A DNA stretch of 64,000 bases, taken from Hyphomicrobium sp. Its GTDB lineage: Bacteria > Pseudomonadota > Alphaproteobacteria > Rhizobiales > Hyphomicrobiaceae. The stretch spans positions 85,670-149,669 of the forward strand of contig PERI01000006.1 in the NCBI GenBank assembly GCA_002928515.1, in the 5' to 3' direction. The position numbers were made by a program, and so were the translations under genes. Under the pieces are notes generated by a model. It saw only the letters and a list, made by a program, of their open reading frames with translations, was not told where the DNA came from and made no database searches. Below are positions 53,166 to 62,924 of this stretch, in pieces (position 1 is the stretch's first letter; every line of letters starts with the position of its first letter).

Positions 53166-55067
53166 TTATCCGCGCAAGCGCGAGCGGACAATGCGCGGGA
53201 ATTCATCGTCGCTTGGTTCGCCGCTGTTGGAATTGCCATAGCCAGTTTGTGGGCGCTGGTCTGGGATCATGTGGCGAGAATTGTCTGCGCTCCATCCATG
53301 CTCGCCACTTTGCGTTGGTGGGCTTTGTCCGTAGGGCGAACTTGGTAATTGCTGCTGCGGCGCTGTTGCACGGCCGTAAGCTGGCGTGCGTTGTTGTTGT
53401 TGGGTCGGCTGAGCGGAAAACCAAGCTTCAACGAGATCGAGTTCATCTGACGACAAACTGAGACCCTGACTGCGGCAGCGTGCAACTACGAAATTGCGGA
53501 AGCGGCTGGCGAACAAGTTGGCCGAAGCGCCTTGTTCGAACCATGGATCGCTTTCGCTGACCACTTCGAGAATGAACCGCAGATCGTCGCGCTTGAGATC
53601 GAGGCCGAATTCGCGCGCGCGTTGCGTGAGGTTTACAAGCGTTTGCGAGCCTTGCAATCCATTGGTGGAAATTTCCTGTGCCATAATGTCGAACAACACG
53701 CGATATTCCGCAGGTGCCAGCGCGGGTGCCTGACAAGCTTCATGTATGCGGGCAATGGATTGCTGAATCTGAGTTGCCTGATCTCCAGGCCGTTGCGCCG
53801 CTTGGTATCCAGGCGCTGCGACCTGAGCATTTCGCTGCGCATCCAAGCGCGGGTCACCATAGGGGCCCGGTTGTGGCGCTAGTGGTTGTTGAGGTGCTGG
53901 CATGCGTTGCTGCATAGGCGGTTCAACCATGCGTTGCTGTTGTTGTGGTGGTGCAGCGAGCGGTGCCATCGCGCGCGTCTCGGCGCCGTAGGGTCCTTGC
54001 GCTATCGGTGCAGCGAGCGGCGGCGCATAGGGATCTTGTTGATGTGAAAGTGCGGGCTGGTATGCGCGTTGTGGAGTGACATACGGCTCGCTCGAACGAG
54101 AGCGCATATCGTTTTGTGCAATCAGCGCTTGCTGTTGCACAGTGTTCTGCACCAGCAGACCCGTCGCGGTGATATGACGGTTCGCATCGAACACCGTGTA
54201 GGGAGGTGTATCGCTGAGGTGGATGTCGTCTGGCAGATCCGACAGGAGTAAATCGCGGAATGTGCCAAAACCACCCCAGTTCGTTCCCACGGTCTTGTCA
54301 CGTCCGACAATGCGGACCGCCCGATCCGCCAATGTTTCGAGCGGAACGGCTTGAGGCGCTGTTCGCACGAATTGAACGACCTCGGCGATAGTCGCGCGGC
54401 GGGCCGCTTCCACATCGACGGCTGCTATGGGCATTGTTTGTGCGGTGAGTTCACGCTGAGCGGTGTCGGCTGTAATTGCCTTACCGCTGAGCAGCAATGC
54501 CATCAGGCTCGATTCGCGAATTTCGCCGTCGCTGATTGCCGTGTAGGGCTGAGCGGTATGGTCATTTGCATACACGACTGTGTGGCGTGCGTGCGCTCGA
54601 AGTCGATGCAGAACAGGTGTGAAGTCGGCGTCGCCGGATAAGATGATAAATTCGTCGAAGTACGTATCGTGGCTGATGATGTCACGAATATCCATCACGA
54701 TGCGGATGTCGGCGGAGTTTTTGAGCTGTGCCGTTAACGGTGGGCAGTCGATAACTTCGAACCCGGAACGCAAGAAATGGTGACGAATGAACGGAAACGA
54801 GTTCATGTCGGTCGAATTGTCATGGGTATTGCGGCGTGGAACGGGGTTTCCATAACAGCGGTTCATGGCGATGCGGCGCTCTTTAGGCGCGATAAACGTC
54901 GCCGTAGGCGTGATGAGTTCGCCCGACACGATGCCTTGCAACCAAACCTGGCTATCCTTTGCAAAGCGCTTTGCTGCTTCTTCGTTTTTGCGCTTCAGCG
55001 ACAAGTAGATGTTGTCGTAATCGACAAATACCGTCGTCAGGATCGGTCCATCGGACTCGCGTTTCAT
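53166..55067 (-). CDS. NYN-domain (LabA-like) protein with LOTUS domains
   Basis: 633 residues. The N-terminal NYN/PIN-like nuclease domain has VFVDYDNIYLSLKR, SADIRIVMDIRDIIS and FIILSGDADFTPVLHRLRAH, with the conserved aspartates. An OST-HTH/LOTUS domain (IAEVVQFVRTAPQAVPLETL ... TNWGGFGTFRDLLLSDLP) follows. A long glutamine/proline-rich linker and a second C-terminal helical domain (about residues 465-580) come next. LOTUS plus NYN proteins bind and perhaps cleave RNA. ATG 55067 is preferred to a TTG three codons upstream and follows GGGGG. Similar proteins are frequent in Hyphomicrobiales, but the target is unknown. Confidence 0.82.
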   Translation of the reverse strand: MKRESDGPILTTVFVDYDNIYLSLKRKNEEAAKRFAKDSQVWLQGIVSGELITPTATFIAPKERRIAMNRCYGNPVPRRNTHDNSTDMNSFPFIRHHFLRSGFEVIDCPPLTAQLKNSADIRIVMDIRDIISHDTYFDEFIILSGDADFTPVLHRLRAHARHTVVYANDHTAQPYTAISDGEIRESSLMALLLSGKAITADTAQRELTAQTMPIAAVDVEAARRATIAEVVQFVRTAPQAVPLETLADRAVRIVGRDKTVGTNWGGFGTFRDLLLSDLPDDIHLSDTPPYTVFDANRHITATGLLVQNTVQQQALIAQNDMRSRSSEPYVTPQRAYQPALSHQQDPYAPPLAAPIAQGPYGAETRAMAPLAAPPQQQQRMVEPPMQQRMPAPQQPLAPQPGPYGDPRLDAQRNAQVAAPGYQAAQRPGDQATQIQQSIARIHEACQAPALAPAEYRVLFDIMAQEISTNGLQGSQTLVNLTQRAREFGLDLKRDDLRFILEVVSESDPWFEQGASANLFASRFRNFVVARCRSQGLSLSSDELDLVEAWFSAQPTQQQQRTPAYGRATAPQQQLPSSPYGQSPPTQSGEHGWSADNSRHMIPDQRPQTGYGNSNSGEPSDDEFPRIVRSRLRG

Positions 55068-55279
55068 TGACGGCAACCCCCGTTATGCAGAACTCTGATT
55101 CGCGCCCACTGTCCACGAGTCGGAAACTGACAGCAAGACACACCCCGAGATAGACTGGGGTGCGCGGCATTTATCTCGTGGATTGAATGTGTTCGGGTAC
55201 ACCTTGACCTGATGAAGACAGTGGACGGCTTGGGGATAACCGTCGATTGCAGGCAAGCTGTTGCTCGCAAGTCGCGGGG

Positions 55280-55753
55280 TTATTTGCCAGGCTCGAAGTC
55301 GTCAGGTGCCAGATGAAAACCGGCGAACTCGAAGCCTGGCGCAACCGTGCATCCTACAAGCGTCCAGTCTCCCTGGCTCATGGCGCGTTGCCAATGGCCT
55401 CGTGGAACAACAACCTGAGGTCGTTCGCCTGCCCTGAAGTTTGAGCCGAGTTGATAACGTTCACCGCGGCCGTTGGGTGAAGTGATTTCGAGTGCAAGGC
55501 TTGCTCCGGCGTAGTGGTGCCAAATTTCGACGGCATCGACCGTGTGCCAGCGCGATTGTTCCCCATCTCGCAGTAAAAAATAGATGGCTGTGGAGATGGC
55601 GCGGTTGCCATGGCCCGTCGTCACACTGTCGCGAAATGTTTCGCGGAAGAACCCGCCTTCTGGGTGAGGGGCTAGATCGAGAAAGCGGATGATGTCGTCA
55701 GCTGAAAAATTTTCAGGCGACGTTTCATATCGCGGAGATCGCGTCACGCGCAT
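55280..55753 (-). CDS. Cupin (DUF985/Cupin_5) protein
   Basis: 157 residues. DDIIRFLDLAPHPEGGFFRE and TFRD at the start, AIYFLLRDGEQSRWHTVDAV with the metal-binding His, EIWHHYAGASLALEITSPNG, PQVVVPRGHWQRAMSQGDWT and GFEFAGFHLAP: the Cupin_5 pattern. Probably a small sugar or acid epimerase-like or binding protein; the exact role is unknown. Its ATG overlaps the gloB stop by one base (TGATG), so the two are coupled. Confidence 0.88.
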   Translation of the reverse strand: MRVTRSPRYETSPENFSADDIIRFLDLAPHPEGGFFRETFRDSVTTGHGNRAISTAIYFLLRDGEQSRWHTVDAVEIWHHYAGASLALEITSPNGRGERYQLGSNFRAGERPQVVVPRGHWQRAMSQGDWTLVGCTVAPGFEFAGFHLAPDDFEPGK

Positions 55754-56523
55754 CAGGCCTTATTCTTGAGGGCTCGGAGTTGCGCAAAAACTTGCCAGTC
55801 TTCGGCGCTTTCCATTCCCAAGCGCGCCCGAATGGCTGGAGAGTTTGTGCGCAGAAATGGATTGGTCGCCAATTCTGCCGCGATTGTTGTCGGCAGAGTA
55901 GGCAGGCCAGCCGCACGCAATCGCTCAACTTCGATCATGCGCATTTTGAGGGCTTCGTTTTCCGGCTCAATGCTCAGTGCGAAGCGGCCGTTGGACAACG
56001 TGTACTCGTGGCCGCAATAGACAGTCGTATCGCTCGGAAGCGCGGCCAATTTTGACAGCGAGCGCCACATGGTTTCTGGTACGCCTTCAAAAATTCGTCC
56101 GCAGCCTAGTGCGAAAAGTGTGTCGCCGGTGAAGGCGAGCTTATCATCTGGCAGCACATACGCGATGTGACCCAGCGTATGCCCTGGCGTTGCAATGACG
56201 TTTATCGGGTGTCCAGCGAAAACCAGTTTCGACTGTTCGTTGACAGTCACATCAAGGCCCGGAATGCGATCGGCTTCGGTTTCAGGTCCCCAAATTTGGC
56301 AGCCGTAGTATGCTTTGAGCGCCATGTTCGCGCCGGTATGGTCGTTGTGGTGATGGGTCGTCAAAATGTGCGTGAGGCGCCAATTGTTGCGTGAAAGCGC
56401 AGCCTTGATTGTGTCGGCCGCTGGCGCGTCAATTGCCGCCGTTTCGCCCGTTGCTGGAGCGTGGATTAGGACGCAATAATTGTCGGAGAGGCAAGGGATC
56501 TGGATGATTTCGAGTGCTGGCAT
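55753..56523 (-). CDS. gloB: Hydroxyacylglutathione hydrolase (glyoxalase II)
   Basis: 256 residues. Metallo-beta-lactamase fold with THHHNDHTG, VIATPGHTLGHIAYVLPD, FTGDTLFALGCGRIFEG and VYCGHEYTLSNGRFA, and a C-terminal segment NPFLRTNSPAIRARLG typical of GloB. It hydrolyses S-lactoylglutathione in methylglyoxal detoxification. ATG at 56523. Confidence 0.95.
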   Translation of the reverse strand: MPALEIIQIPCLSDNYCVLIHAPATGETAAIDAPAADTIKAALSRNNWRLTHILTTHHHNDHTGANMALKAYYGCQIWGPETEADRIPGLDVTVNEQSKLVFAGHPINVIATPGHTLGHIAYVLPDDKLAFTGDTLFALGCGRIFEGVPETMWRSLSKLAALPSDTTVYCGHEYTLSNGRFALSIEPENEALKMRMIEVERLRAAGLPTLPTTIAAELATNPFLRTNSPAIRARLGMESAEDWQVFAQLRALKNKA

Positions 56524-56884
56524 AACCCTTACTTTGGTCGGCGACGTTGACGCTGTCAAACTCTGCCTTTGCCACCACTTTGATGTCAAAGAAATCAGAC
56601 TTTTGTTTTATCTATTTCAGCCAGTGTCAGGGCGAGCCTGACGCGAAACTTCTAGATAATCCAGACCGGTAGGTTTGCCACTTGCCCGGCCCAATTGGTG
56701 CGGAAGTTTCAATAAATTAACATCTTGGTAATCATTCAAATGTCCCATGGCGTGGGGCATCACTTAGCGATTCGCGCACTGTTTTCAGCGCTTCCAGTTG
56801 CCTCAGTAGCCGACATGTTTGTCTGGCGAACTTAGCAAGTTGCGTTCTTGCGTCGGTTTTTGAGCTTTTACCGAGGCGGCAGGA
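56524..56884. other. Divergent intergenic region gloB / secretion cluster
   Basis: No gene in 361 bases. It must contain promoters for gloB and for the TolC-like gene. A small dyad GTCAGG / CCTGAC (56626-56642, 5-base centre) is present, and an AT-rich stretch with AATAAATTAACATC lies around 56710. I see no clear -35/-10 pair. Confidence 0.5.
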
Positions 56885-58408
56885 ATGCGCTGTTCATTGA
56901 TTATCCGAATTTGCGGGCTGCTGGCGATGAGTGTTCTCGCCGGATGCGCGGTTTACCCGACGCCGCTCAGCGATCAGGAACTGGCCATTGCCGCCGAAAT
57001 CAATACTGGCTCCGTGGTTGCAAATCAGGAACCGGTTGCTGGCGCTGTGACGCTGTACGAAGCCATGGCGCGGGCTTTGAAATACAACCTTGACCACCGC
57101 GTTGAGGAAGCAGAAGCCGCCGTTCGGATGGCTGAGCTCGACCTGTCCCACTACAGCCTTCTGCCGTCCGTCGTTGCCAACAGCGGCTATGCAGGCCGCA
57201 ACAAGTTCAACGCGTCGTCGAGTTTCAATCTTGACGAAGACAGGCCGAATTTCGCGGCATCGACCAGCCAAGATAAAGAAATTCGTTCGACCGATATCGG
57301 TATCAGCTGGAATATCTTGGACTTTGGTTTGTCATACGTGCGCGCTCGGCAGGATGCCGACAAAGTGCTGGTGCAAGATGAAATGCGCCGCAAAGTCATG
57401 CATCGCGTCGTTGAAGATGTGCGCACGGCCTATTGGCGCGCTGTCAGCGCTGAGCGATTGATGGGTCGGTTGGCAACACTGGAAGTCGAGACCAAGAGGG
57501 CGCTGCAAGAAACGCGTACTCTTTACAAGGAGCGCGAGACATCGCCCATCACGGCTTTGACCTACGAGCGCGAACTCGTCGAAATCAAACAGAAGATTGG
57601 CGAGATCCAGAGAGATTTGAATACGGCCAAGGCGCAGCTTGCGGCTTTGATGAATCTCAAGCCCGGAACAGATTTTCGGCTTGTGTACGACGGTCGTAAG
57701 GAAGGCTCGCTCGAACTCAGAGCGTCGATGGACGATATGATCGCGACGGCCGTTTACAACCGACCGGAATTGCGTGAGGTCGCCTATCGCAAGCGCATCA
57801 ATGTGCATGAAGCTGACGCGGCTTTGCTGGAATTGCTGCCGGGCATGCAGCTTTACGCCGGTTCGAACTACGACAGTAATAGTTTCTTATTGCATAGCGA
57901 TTGGACGAATTGGGGTGCCAAGGCGAGCTGGAATTTGCTGAAGGTGTTTTCCTATCGTGCGCGACGTGATGTGATAGCCCTGCAAGATGACATGCTTAAT
58001 CAGCGTTCGCTTGCTGTGACGATGGCAGTCATGACCCAAGTTCATGTTTCGCGCATTCGCTTTCTCCATGCGCGTAAAGAGCTAAGAACTGCCGCTGAAT
58101 ATCAGGACGTTCAGCGCCGTCTCTTAGATCAGATCCAGGCGGAAGCAGCCGCCGATCGCATCAGCAACCAGACGCTAATCCGCGAAGAAATGAACACGCT
58201 TGTTGCAGAGGCTAAATTCGACATCGCCTATGCGCAAATGCAGAACGCTTACGCCAACTTGTTCTCGTCGATGGGTCTTGATCCTTACGCGTGGGAAATC
58301 GATCGCCAGCAAAGCGTGAAGGATATGACCGCTTCGTTAAAGCAACTTTGGTTTGAGCGTGGCGATCTCAATGCGGGATGGTCGAAGCGACTTGCCTCGG
58401 CGCAATAG
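56885..58408 (+). CDS. TolC-family outer membrane efflux lipoprotein
   Basis: 507 residues. The signal sequence MRCSLIIRICGLLAMSVLAG ends at a lipobox cysteine (LAGC), so it is lipid-anchored. Two TolC/OEP repeats follow: long helices (LYEAMARALKYNLDHRVEEA, VRTAYWRAVSAERLMGRLAT) and barrel strands (GISWNILDFGLSYVRAR, WTNWGAKASWNLLKV). It would form the outer-membrane duct for the adaptor and inner-membrane proteins encoded just downstream. Start ATG 56885. Confidence 0.85.
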   Translation: MRCSLIIRICGLLAMSVLAGCAVYPTPLSDQELAIAAEINTGSVVANQEPVAGAVTLYEAMARALKYNLDHRVEEAEAAVRMAELDLSHYSLLPSVVANSGYAGRNKFNASSSFNLDEDRPNFAASTSQDKEIRSTDIGISWNILDFGLSYVRARQDADKVLVQDEMRRKVMHRVVEDVRTAYWRAVSAERLMGRLATLEVETKRALQETRTLYKERETSPITALTYERELVEIKQKIGEIQRDLNTAKAQLAALMNLKPGTDFRLVYDGRKEGSLELRASMDDMIATAVYNRPELREVAYRKRINVHEADAALLELLPGMQLYAGSNYDSNSFLLHSDWTNWGAKASWNLLKVFSYRARRDVIALQDDMLNQRSLAVTMAVMTQVHVSRIRFLHARKELRTAAEYQDVQRRLLDQIQAEAAADRISNQTLIREEMNTLVAEAKFDIAYAQMQNAYANLFSSMGLDPYAWEIDRQQSVKDMTASLKQLWFERGDLNAGWSKRLASAQ

Positions 58409-58561
58409 GCCGAAATAGGAAATTTTCTTGGGCTATAGTTGGCTTTCAAATCAGATTTTATCGGCTTAAGGCGCTTTCGGTTAACGTGACCGAAAGACGA
58501 ATGCGCCAATACTGCGCTCGAAGGTTTACCGATCTTAAAGTTTGGTCGGTGGGGAGTGCGT

Positions 58562-59326
58562 ATGGAACGAGTTGTTAAGACGTGCGTGGCGGGTTTGGCG
58601 CTTGCCGTATCGGCTGGTGCTGGTGGTCGGGCTGCCGAGATGCAGCGACCTTTAGAAGCCAGTATCCCTGTACGTGGGGTCATTCGGGCCATCGAACAAG
58701 CGCAATTGTCTACCGATCTCATGGCGCGTGTCGCTAGTATCGGGTTTCGCACCGGCGAGCGCTTTAAAAAAGGTGATCTGCTGATTTCTTTCGAATGCGA
58801 ACGCTATCGCGCAGAGGCTCAATCCGCAGAAGCTGTTTGGCGTGAGATGAACCTCACTCTCGACAGCAACCAGCAGCTAGAAAAATTTCGCGCCGTTGGA
58901 CGCCATGATGTGGAAATTTCCAAGGCACGCGTAGCAAAAGCTGAGGCCGAAGCGCGTTCGCTCAAGAGCCGCGTTTCGCAATGTGAAATTATTGCACCAT
59001 ACGACGGTCGCGTGTCTGAGCTTTCAATCAATGTGTACGAGCAGCCGCAAGCCAACAAACCGTTTCTCTCTATCGTCGGAGACGGCAAACTTGAAATAGA
59101 GTTGATCGTGCCGTCGAATTGGTTGAGTTGGCTGCATGCCGGCGCAGCTTTCGATCTCAAAATTGATGAGACCGATAAAGACTATGGCGGTCGCATCGAT
59201 CGCATCGGAGCTGCCGTTGATGCGGTCAGCCAGATGGTGAAAGTCATCGCCGTGTTCGATACGCCACCCAGCGATGTATTGCCGGGCATGAGCGGTACGG
59301 CACACTTCTCGCAACCTAACGGGTAA
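58562..59326 (+). CDS. HlyD-like periplasmic adaptor
   Basis: 254 residues with a cleavable signal (GLALAVSAGAGGRAAE). A lipoyl/barrel-sandwich half (GVIRAIEQAQLSTDLMARVA, GERFKKGDLLISFECERYRA) leads into a helical hairpin and the second lipoyl half (CEIIAPYDGRVSELSINVYE), then a beta-barrel (LIVPSNWLSWLHAGAAF). This is the standard membrane-fusion-protein fold without a membrane anchor. ATG 58562 has GGGGAG upstream. The gap of 153 bases to the TolC-like gene contains a CTTTCGGT/ACCGAAAG hairpin (58474-58496) without T-run. Confidence 0.83.
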   Translation: MERVVKTCVAGLALAVSAGAGGRAAEMQRPLEASIPVRGVIRAIEQAQLSTDLMARVASIGFRTGERFKKGDLLISFECERYRAEAQSAEAVWREMNLTLDSNQQLEKFRAVGRHDVEISKARVAKAEAEARSLKSRVSQCEIIAPYDGRVSELSINVYEQPQANKPFLSIVGDGKLEIELIVPSNWLSWLHAGAAFDLKIDETDKDYGGRIDRIGAAVDAVSQMVKVIAVFDTPPSDVLPGMSGTAHFSQPNG

Positions 59327-59331
59327 TCGAC

Positions 59332-60771
59332 ATGGCTGAAACGTCTCGTCGTCCCGAAAGCAAATCCGCGTCGGTTGTCAAACAACAAGCGACTGTTGTT
59401 GGCAAAGTGCCAATGGCTGGCGGTGTTAAAGTTGCCGATGGCCAAGCAGCGCTCCTTGCTTTGCTGCGTGTTGAAGCCGACATGCGCGAAGTTAGCAATG
59501 AACGCGATCTTATGTTGTTGGTTGCGAATGAGATGCGCAAGTTAACCCGCGCGCGTCAGATCTTTATTCTCAAGCCTGGATTTTCCACGAAAATGGAAGT
59601 GCAGGCGATATCGAGCTTGCCCTCAGTCGATCGCAATGCGCCATTGGTTCAGTACATTGAGAATGTCGTGGCTCGCTCTGGTGCTTCGCGTTCGCTGAAA
59701 GATCCTGGTCCGCTCGACACGTCTGGGCCGGATTCCACAGGTGCTGCTGCTGCTTATCCTTTCCGCTCCTTAATGTGGCTGCCATTGCGTCAAGGCAAGC
59801 GTATTGCCATGGGCGGAATTGTGCTTGCCCGCGAAGACCAATGGACGGATGCTGATTTGATCGTTGCCACGCGCTTGTCGCGGGCTTTTGCACATGCATG
59901 GTCGGCGCTAGGCGGAAAGCCGCGCCAGATCATACGCGACTTTATAGTGCCCAAACGCTGGCATGCTCTCGCGGTTGTTGCTGTTTTGTCGGCGTTAGTT
60001 TTCGTCAAAGTTCCATTGTCGGCTCTGGCACCCATGGAAATTGTACCGCGCGAGCCTTTTGTGGTTGCTGCGCCGATCGATGGCGTCATCAAAGACGTCG
60101 TCGTTGAGCCAAACCAAGCTGTCTCTAAAGGCGATTTGCTTGTTAAGTTGACTGATACAAGTTTGAGAAACCGAGTTGAGGTAGCCGATCGCGAAGTGCA
60201 AGTGGCCGAGGCGCGATTAAAGCAAGTCAATCAGATTGCATTCAATGACGATCGTGGGCTGCATCAGATTGCGATTGCTCGCACTGAATTGGCTCTCAAA
60301 GTGGCGGAGCGAGATTTTGCGCGCGACTTGTTGGCAAAATCAGAAATACGCGCTGAGAGATCTGGCCTAGCGATTTACGCTGATAAGCGGACACTTGTTG
60401 GCAAACCCGTGGCGGTGGGTGAACGCATTCTTGAGGTCGCGGAAGCTGACAAGCTTGAGGCGCGCATTGAGCTGCCAATATCCGATACCAGTGTTCTTTC
60501 GACGGGTGCTGTCGTTAAGCTCTACCTCGACAGTGAGCCGCTGAAGCCTTGGCATGCTACGGTCAAACGTTCCGACTATAAGGCGCACACGGGCGACAAC
60601 AATGTGCTGTCATTGCGCGTGATCGCGACGTTGCTGAGTGATGGTCAGATGCGCAAGCTTCCGCGCCTTGGCGTTCGGGGTACGGCGCAAATATCTGGCG
60701 ACCCGGTTCCGCTTGGATTGTATCTATTCCGTCGTCCATTTATCGCGCTTCGCCAAAGCATAGGTTTCTAA
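59332..60771 (+). CDS. GAF-like/HlyD fusion membrane adaptor
   Basis: 479 residues. The N-terminal 190 residues form a cytoplasmic GAF-like domain (VANEMRKLTRARQIFILKPG, YPFRSLMWLPLRQGKRIAMG, VLAREDQWTDADLIVATRLS). A membrane helix (HALAVVAVLSALVFVKVPLS, near residue 215) follows. The rest is a HlyD-type adaptor: REPFVVAAPIDGVIKDVVVE, a coiled coil, and ADKLEARIELPISDTSVLST. A sensory GAF-like domain on an adaptor is unusual and could gate export. It is five bases after the previous gene. Confidence 0.8.
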   Translation: MAETSRRPESKSASVVKQQATVVGKVPMAGGVKVADGQAALLALLRVEADMREVSNERDLMLLVANEMRKLTRARQIFILKPGFSTKMEVQAISSLPSVDRNAPLVQYIENVVARSGASRSLKDPGPLDTSGPDSTGAAAAYPFRSLMWLPLRQGKRIAMGGIVLAREDQWTDADLIVATRLSRAFAHAWSALGGKPRQIIRDFIVPKRWHALAVVAVLSALVFVKVPLSALAPMEIVPREPFVVAAPIDGVIKDVVVEPNQAVSKGDLLVKLTDTSLRNRVEVADREVQVAEARLKQVNQIAFNDDRGLHQIAIARTELALKVAERDFARDLLAKSEIRAERSGLAIYADKRTLVGKPVAVGERILEVAEADKLEARIELPISDTSVLSTGAVVKLYLDSEPLKPWHATVKRSDYKAHTGDNNVLSLRVIATLLSDGQMRKLPRLGVRGTAQISGDPVPLGLYLFRRPFIALRQSIGF

Positions 60772-60772
60772 T

Positions 60773-62905
60773 ATGAGCGCGCAAGAGACCCCCGTCGTTC
60801 CCGAACTGCGTCAGGATTTGCGCCTTGAGCGTGGCGCGCCTGCGGCTGATGGAACGAGTAGTTGGGTCGTGGTCGATTCTATTCAGCATCGTTATTTGAA
60901 AATCGGTGAAACGGCATACCAACTGCTTTCGATATGGAAGCCAGGTGCTTCATATTCGGAACTTCAGAAAGCAGTCTATGAATCGTTTGGCCACGCGATA
61001 ACGCCAGAAGATATCTCCGAATTTGTAAGATTTCTTTCAGCCAATAATTTAACTGTCGATCCCGCCTCTGGAAGCTGGCGGCACTATGCCGATGTGCTGG
61101 ATCGGGGTCGGCATGGCTGGTTGATGTGGTTGGTGCACAACTACTTGTTCATTCGCGTTCCATTGTTCCGCCCCGAAAGTTTTCTGCAGCGTTGGTTGCC
61201 TGCCGTTTCACCTCTCGGCTCGCGGGCGTTTTTGTTGTTTATCCTAGGGCTAGGATTGACCGGGCTTTATTTAGTTTCCCGGCAATGGGACTCATTTACA
61301 GCAACGTTCCAGCATTTCTTTTCGTTGGAAGGTGCGCTGACCTATGGCGTAGCGCTGATTATTATCAAAAGCGCGCACGAACTTGGCCATGCATTCACGG
61401 CGGCTCGGTTTGGGTGTCGTGTGCCAAGTATGGGTGTCTGCTTTATCGTACTGTTTCCGGTGCTCTATACCGACGTGAGCGATGCGTGGCGCCTGCGATC
61501 TCGTCACCAAAGATTGCGGATTGGCGGCGCGGGCATTGCTGTCGAATTAGCGCTTGCGTGTGTTGCAACTTTTCTGTGGGCGTTTTTGCCTGAAGGCGTT
61601 CTGAAAAGTTTGGCGTTTTCGATTGCGACTGTTGGCTGGTTGATGAGCCTTATCATCAACCTCAATCCGTTGATGCGGTTTGATGGCTATTACTTGTTTG
61701 GTGATGCGCTGGGCATCGACAATCTTCAGGCGCGTGCATTTGCCTTCGGTCGTTGGCGTCTCCGAGAGATATTGTTTGATGTAAGAGATCCAGCTCCTGA
61801 GCAATTTTCGCGCGCTATGGAGCGCACGCTGACCATTTATGCTTGGCTGACGTGGATATATCGCGTCATTCTATTCACGGGCATTGCGTTGATCGTCTAT
61901 CACATGGCGTTCAAGCTGCTTGGCGTTGCACTGTTTCTGATTGAAATCATCTATTTTGTTATCCGGCCGATTTATTTCGAAGTTCGTGATTGGTGGGCAC
62001 GTGGCGAACGCTTAATGACGACGACCCGTAGTCGTTTTACGGTTTCGCTCGCTGCGGTTATGTTTCTTTGGTTTGTAACGCCGTGGTCAACACGCGTAAC
62101 TGTTCCAGCAATGCTGGAAGCTGCGCAAATTGCTCATGTGTATTCGCAGCGCGCGGGTTTCGTCAAAGACGTCAAAGTGCAGATCGGTGGACACTTGCGA
62201 GCTGGAGATACCATTGCAGTTCTCCAGTCTAGCGAACTTGATCGCCAGATCGTAGAGGTCGAAGGCAAGCAAGCATTAACTCGCCTACGATTGGCACGGC
62301 GTTTGGCGGATGATGAGGAACGGATTGAAAGTTTGGTTTTAGAACAAGAGTTGCGCGCTCTGAACTCGCAATTGGAAGGGCTGGAGCGCGAGAAGTCTGA
62401 ATATGTTATTAAAGCACCACAGGACGGCTTGTTGGTTGAGCTCAGTTCGGAGTTGCATCCAGGGCGGGCCGTTCCAAGCGGTTTAAAAGTTGCTTTAGTG
62501 CGAAGTGGTTCTGATCTGGTTGCGCGTGGGTATGTTTCTGGAAGTGATGTGCGGCGGCTCGGGTCCAATGCCATGGGCTTTTTTGTACCAGAGGCGGTTG
62601 GGCAGCAGATTGTTCCCTTGCGATTAGATCGTATTGGTCAGAATGGATCTCATGATTTGGATATCATCGAACTTGCCTCAATTTATGGTGGTTCTGTTGC
62701 TGTGCATGCGGTATCTGGCCCCGATGGACACAAAGAATTGGTTCCAGTTGAAGCGCAGTATTTAGCAACGATGACGGCTGATCGCAGGGCGTTTCCCATC
62801 GTCGCCATTCGGGGTGTTGCTCATCTATCTGGTGAGCGGCGTAGCTTTGCCGGTCGGGCATTCCAGGCTGTCGCTTCGGTACTGATCCGTGAAAGTGGTA
62901 TTTAG
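60773..62905 (+). CDS. Site-2 protease (M50)/HlyD fusion export protein
   Basis: 710 residues. The N-terminal 100 residues resemble a PqqD-type domain (YLKIGETAYQLLSIWKPGAS). Then a multi-pass membrane part has the zinc protease motif AHELGHAFTAARFG (HExxH, about residue 201) and the second ligand motif NLNPLMRFDGYYLFGDALG (about residue 300). The C-terminal part is a HlyD-like lipoyl/coiled-coil adaptor (IAHVYSQRAGFVKDVKVQIG, then a helical hairpin, YVIKAPQDGLLVELSSELHP). It begins one base after the previous stop. The protein would combine membrane channel or protease and adaptor in one chain and takes the place of an ABC exporter. Confidence 0.85.
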   Translation: MSAQETPVVPELRQDLRLERGAPAADGTSSWVVVDSIQHRYLKIGETAYQLLSIWKPGASYSELQKAVYESFGHAITPEDISEFVRFLSANNLTVDPASGSWRHYADVLDRGRHGWLMWLVHNYLFIRVPLFRPESFLQRWLPAVSPLGSRAFLLFILGLGLTGLYLVSRQWDSFTATFQHFFSLEGALTYGVALIIIKSAHELGHAFTAARFGCRVPSMGVCFIVLFPVLYTDVSDAWRLRSRHQRLRIGGAGIAVELALACVATFLWAFLPEGVLKSLAFSIATVGWLMSLIINLNPLMRFDGYYLFGDALGIDNLQARAFAFGRWRLREILFDVRDPAPEQFSRAMERTLTIYAWLTWIYRVILFTGIALIVYHMAFKLLGVALFLIEIIYFVIRPIYFEVRDWWARGERLMTTTRSRFTVSLAAVMFLWFVTPWSTRVTVPAMLEAAQIAHVYSQRAGFVKDVKVQIGGHLRAGDTIAVLQSSELDRQIVEVEGKQALTRLRLARRLADDEERIESLVLEQELRALNSQLEGLEREKSEYVIKAPQDGLLVELSSELHPGRAVPSGLKVALVRSGSDLVARGYVSGSDVRRLGSNAMGFFVPEAVGQQIVPLRLDRIGQNGSHDLDIIELASIYGGSVAVHAVSGPDGHKELVPVEAQYLATMTADRRAFPIVAIRGVAHLSGERRSFAGRAFQAVASVLIRESGI

Positions 62906-62924
62906 ACCATAATTTGCGCTCTCA

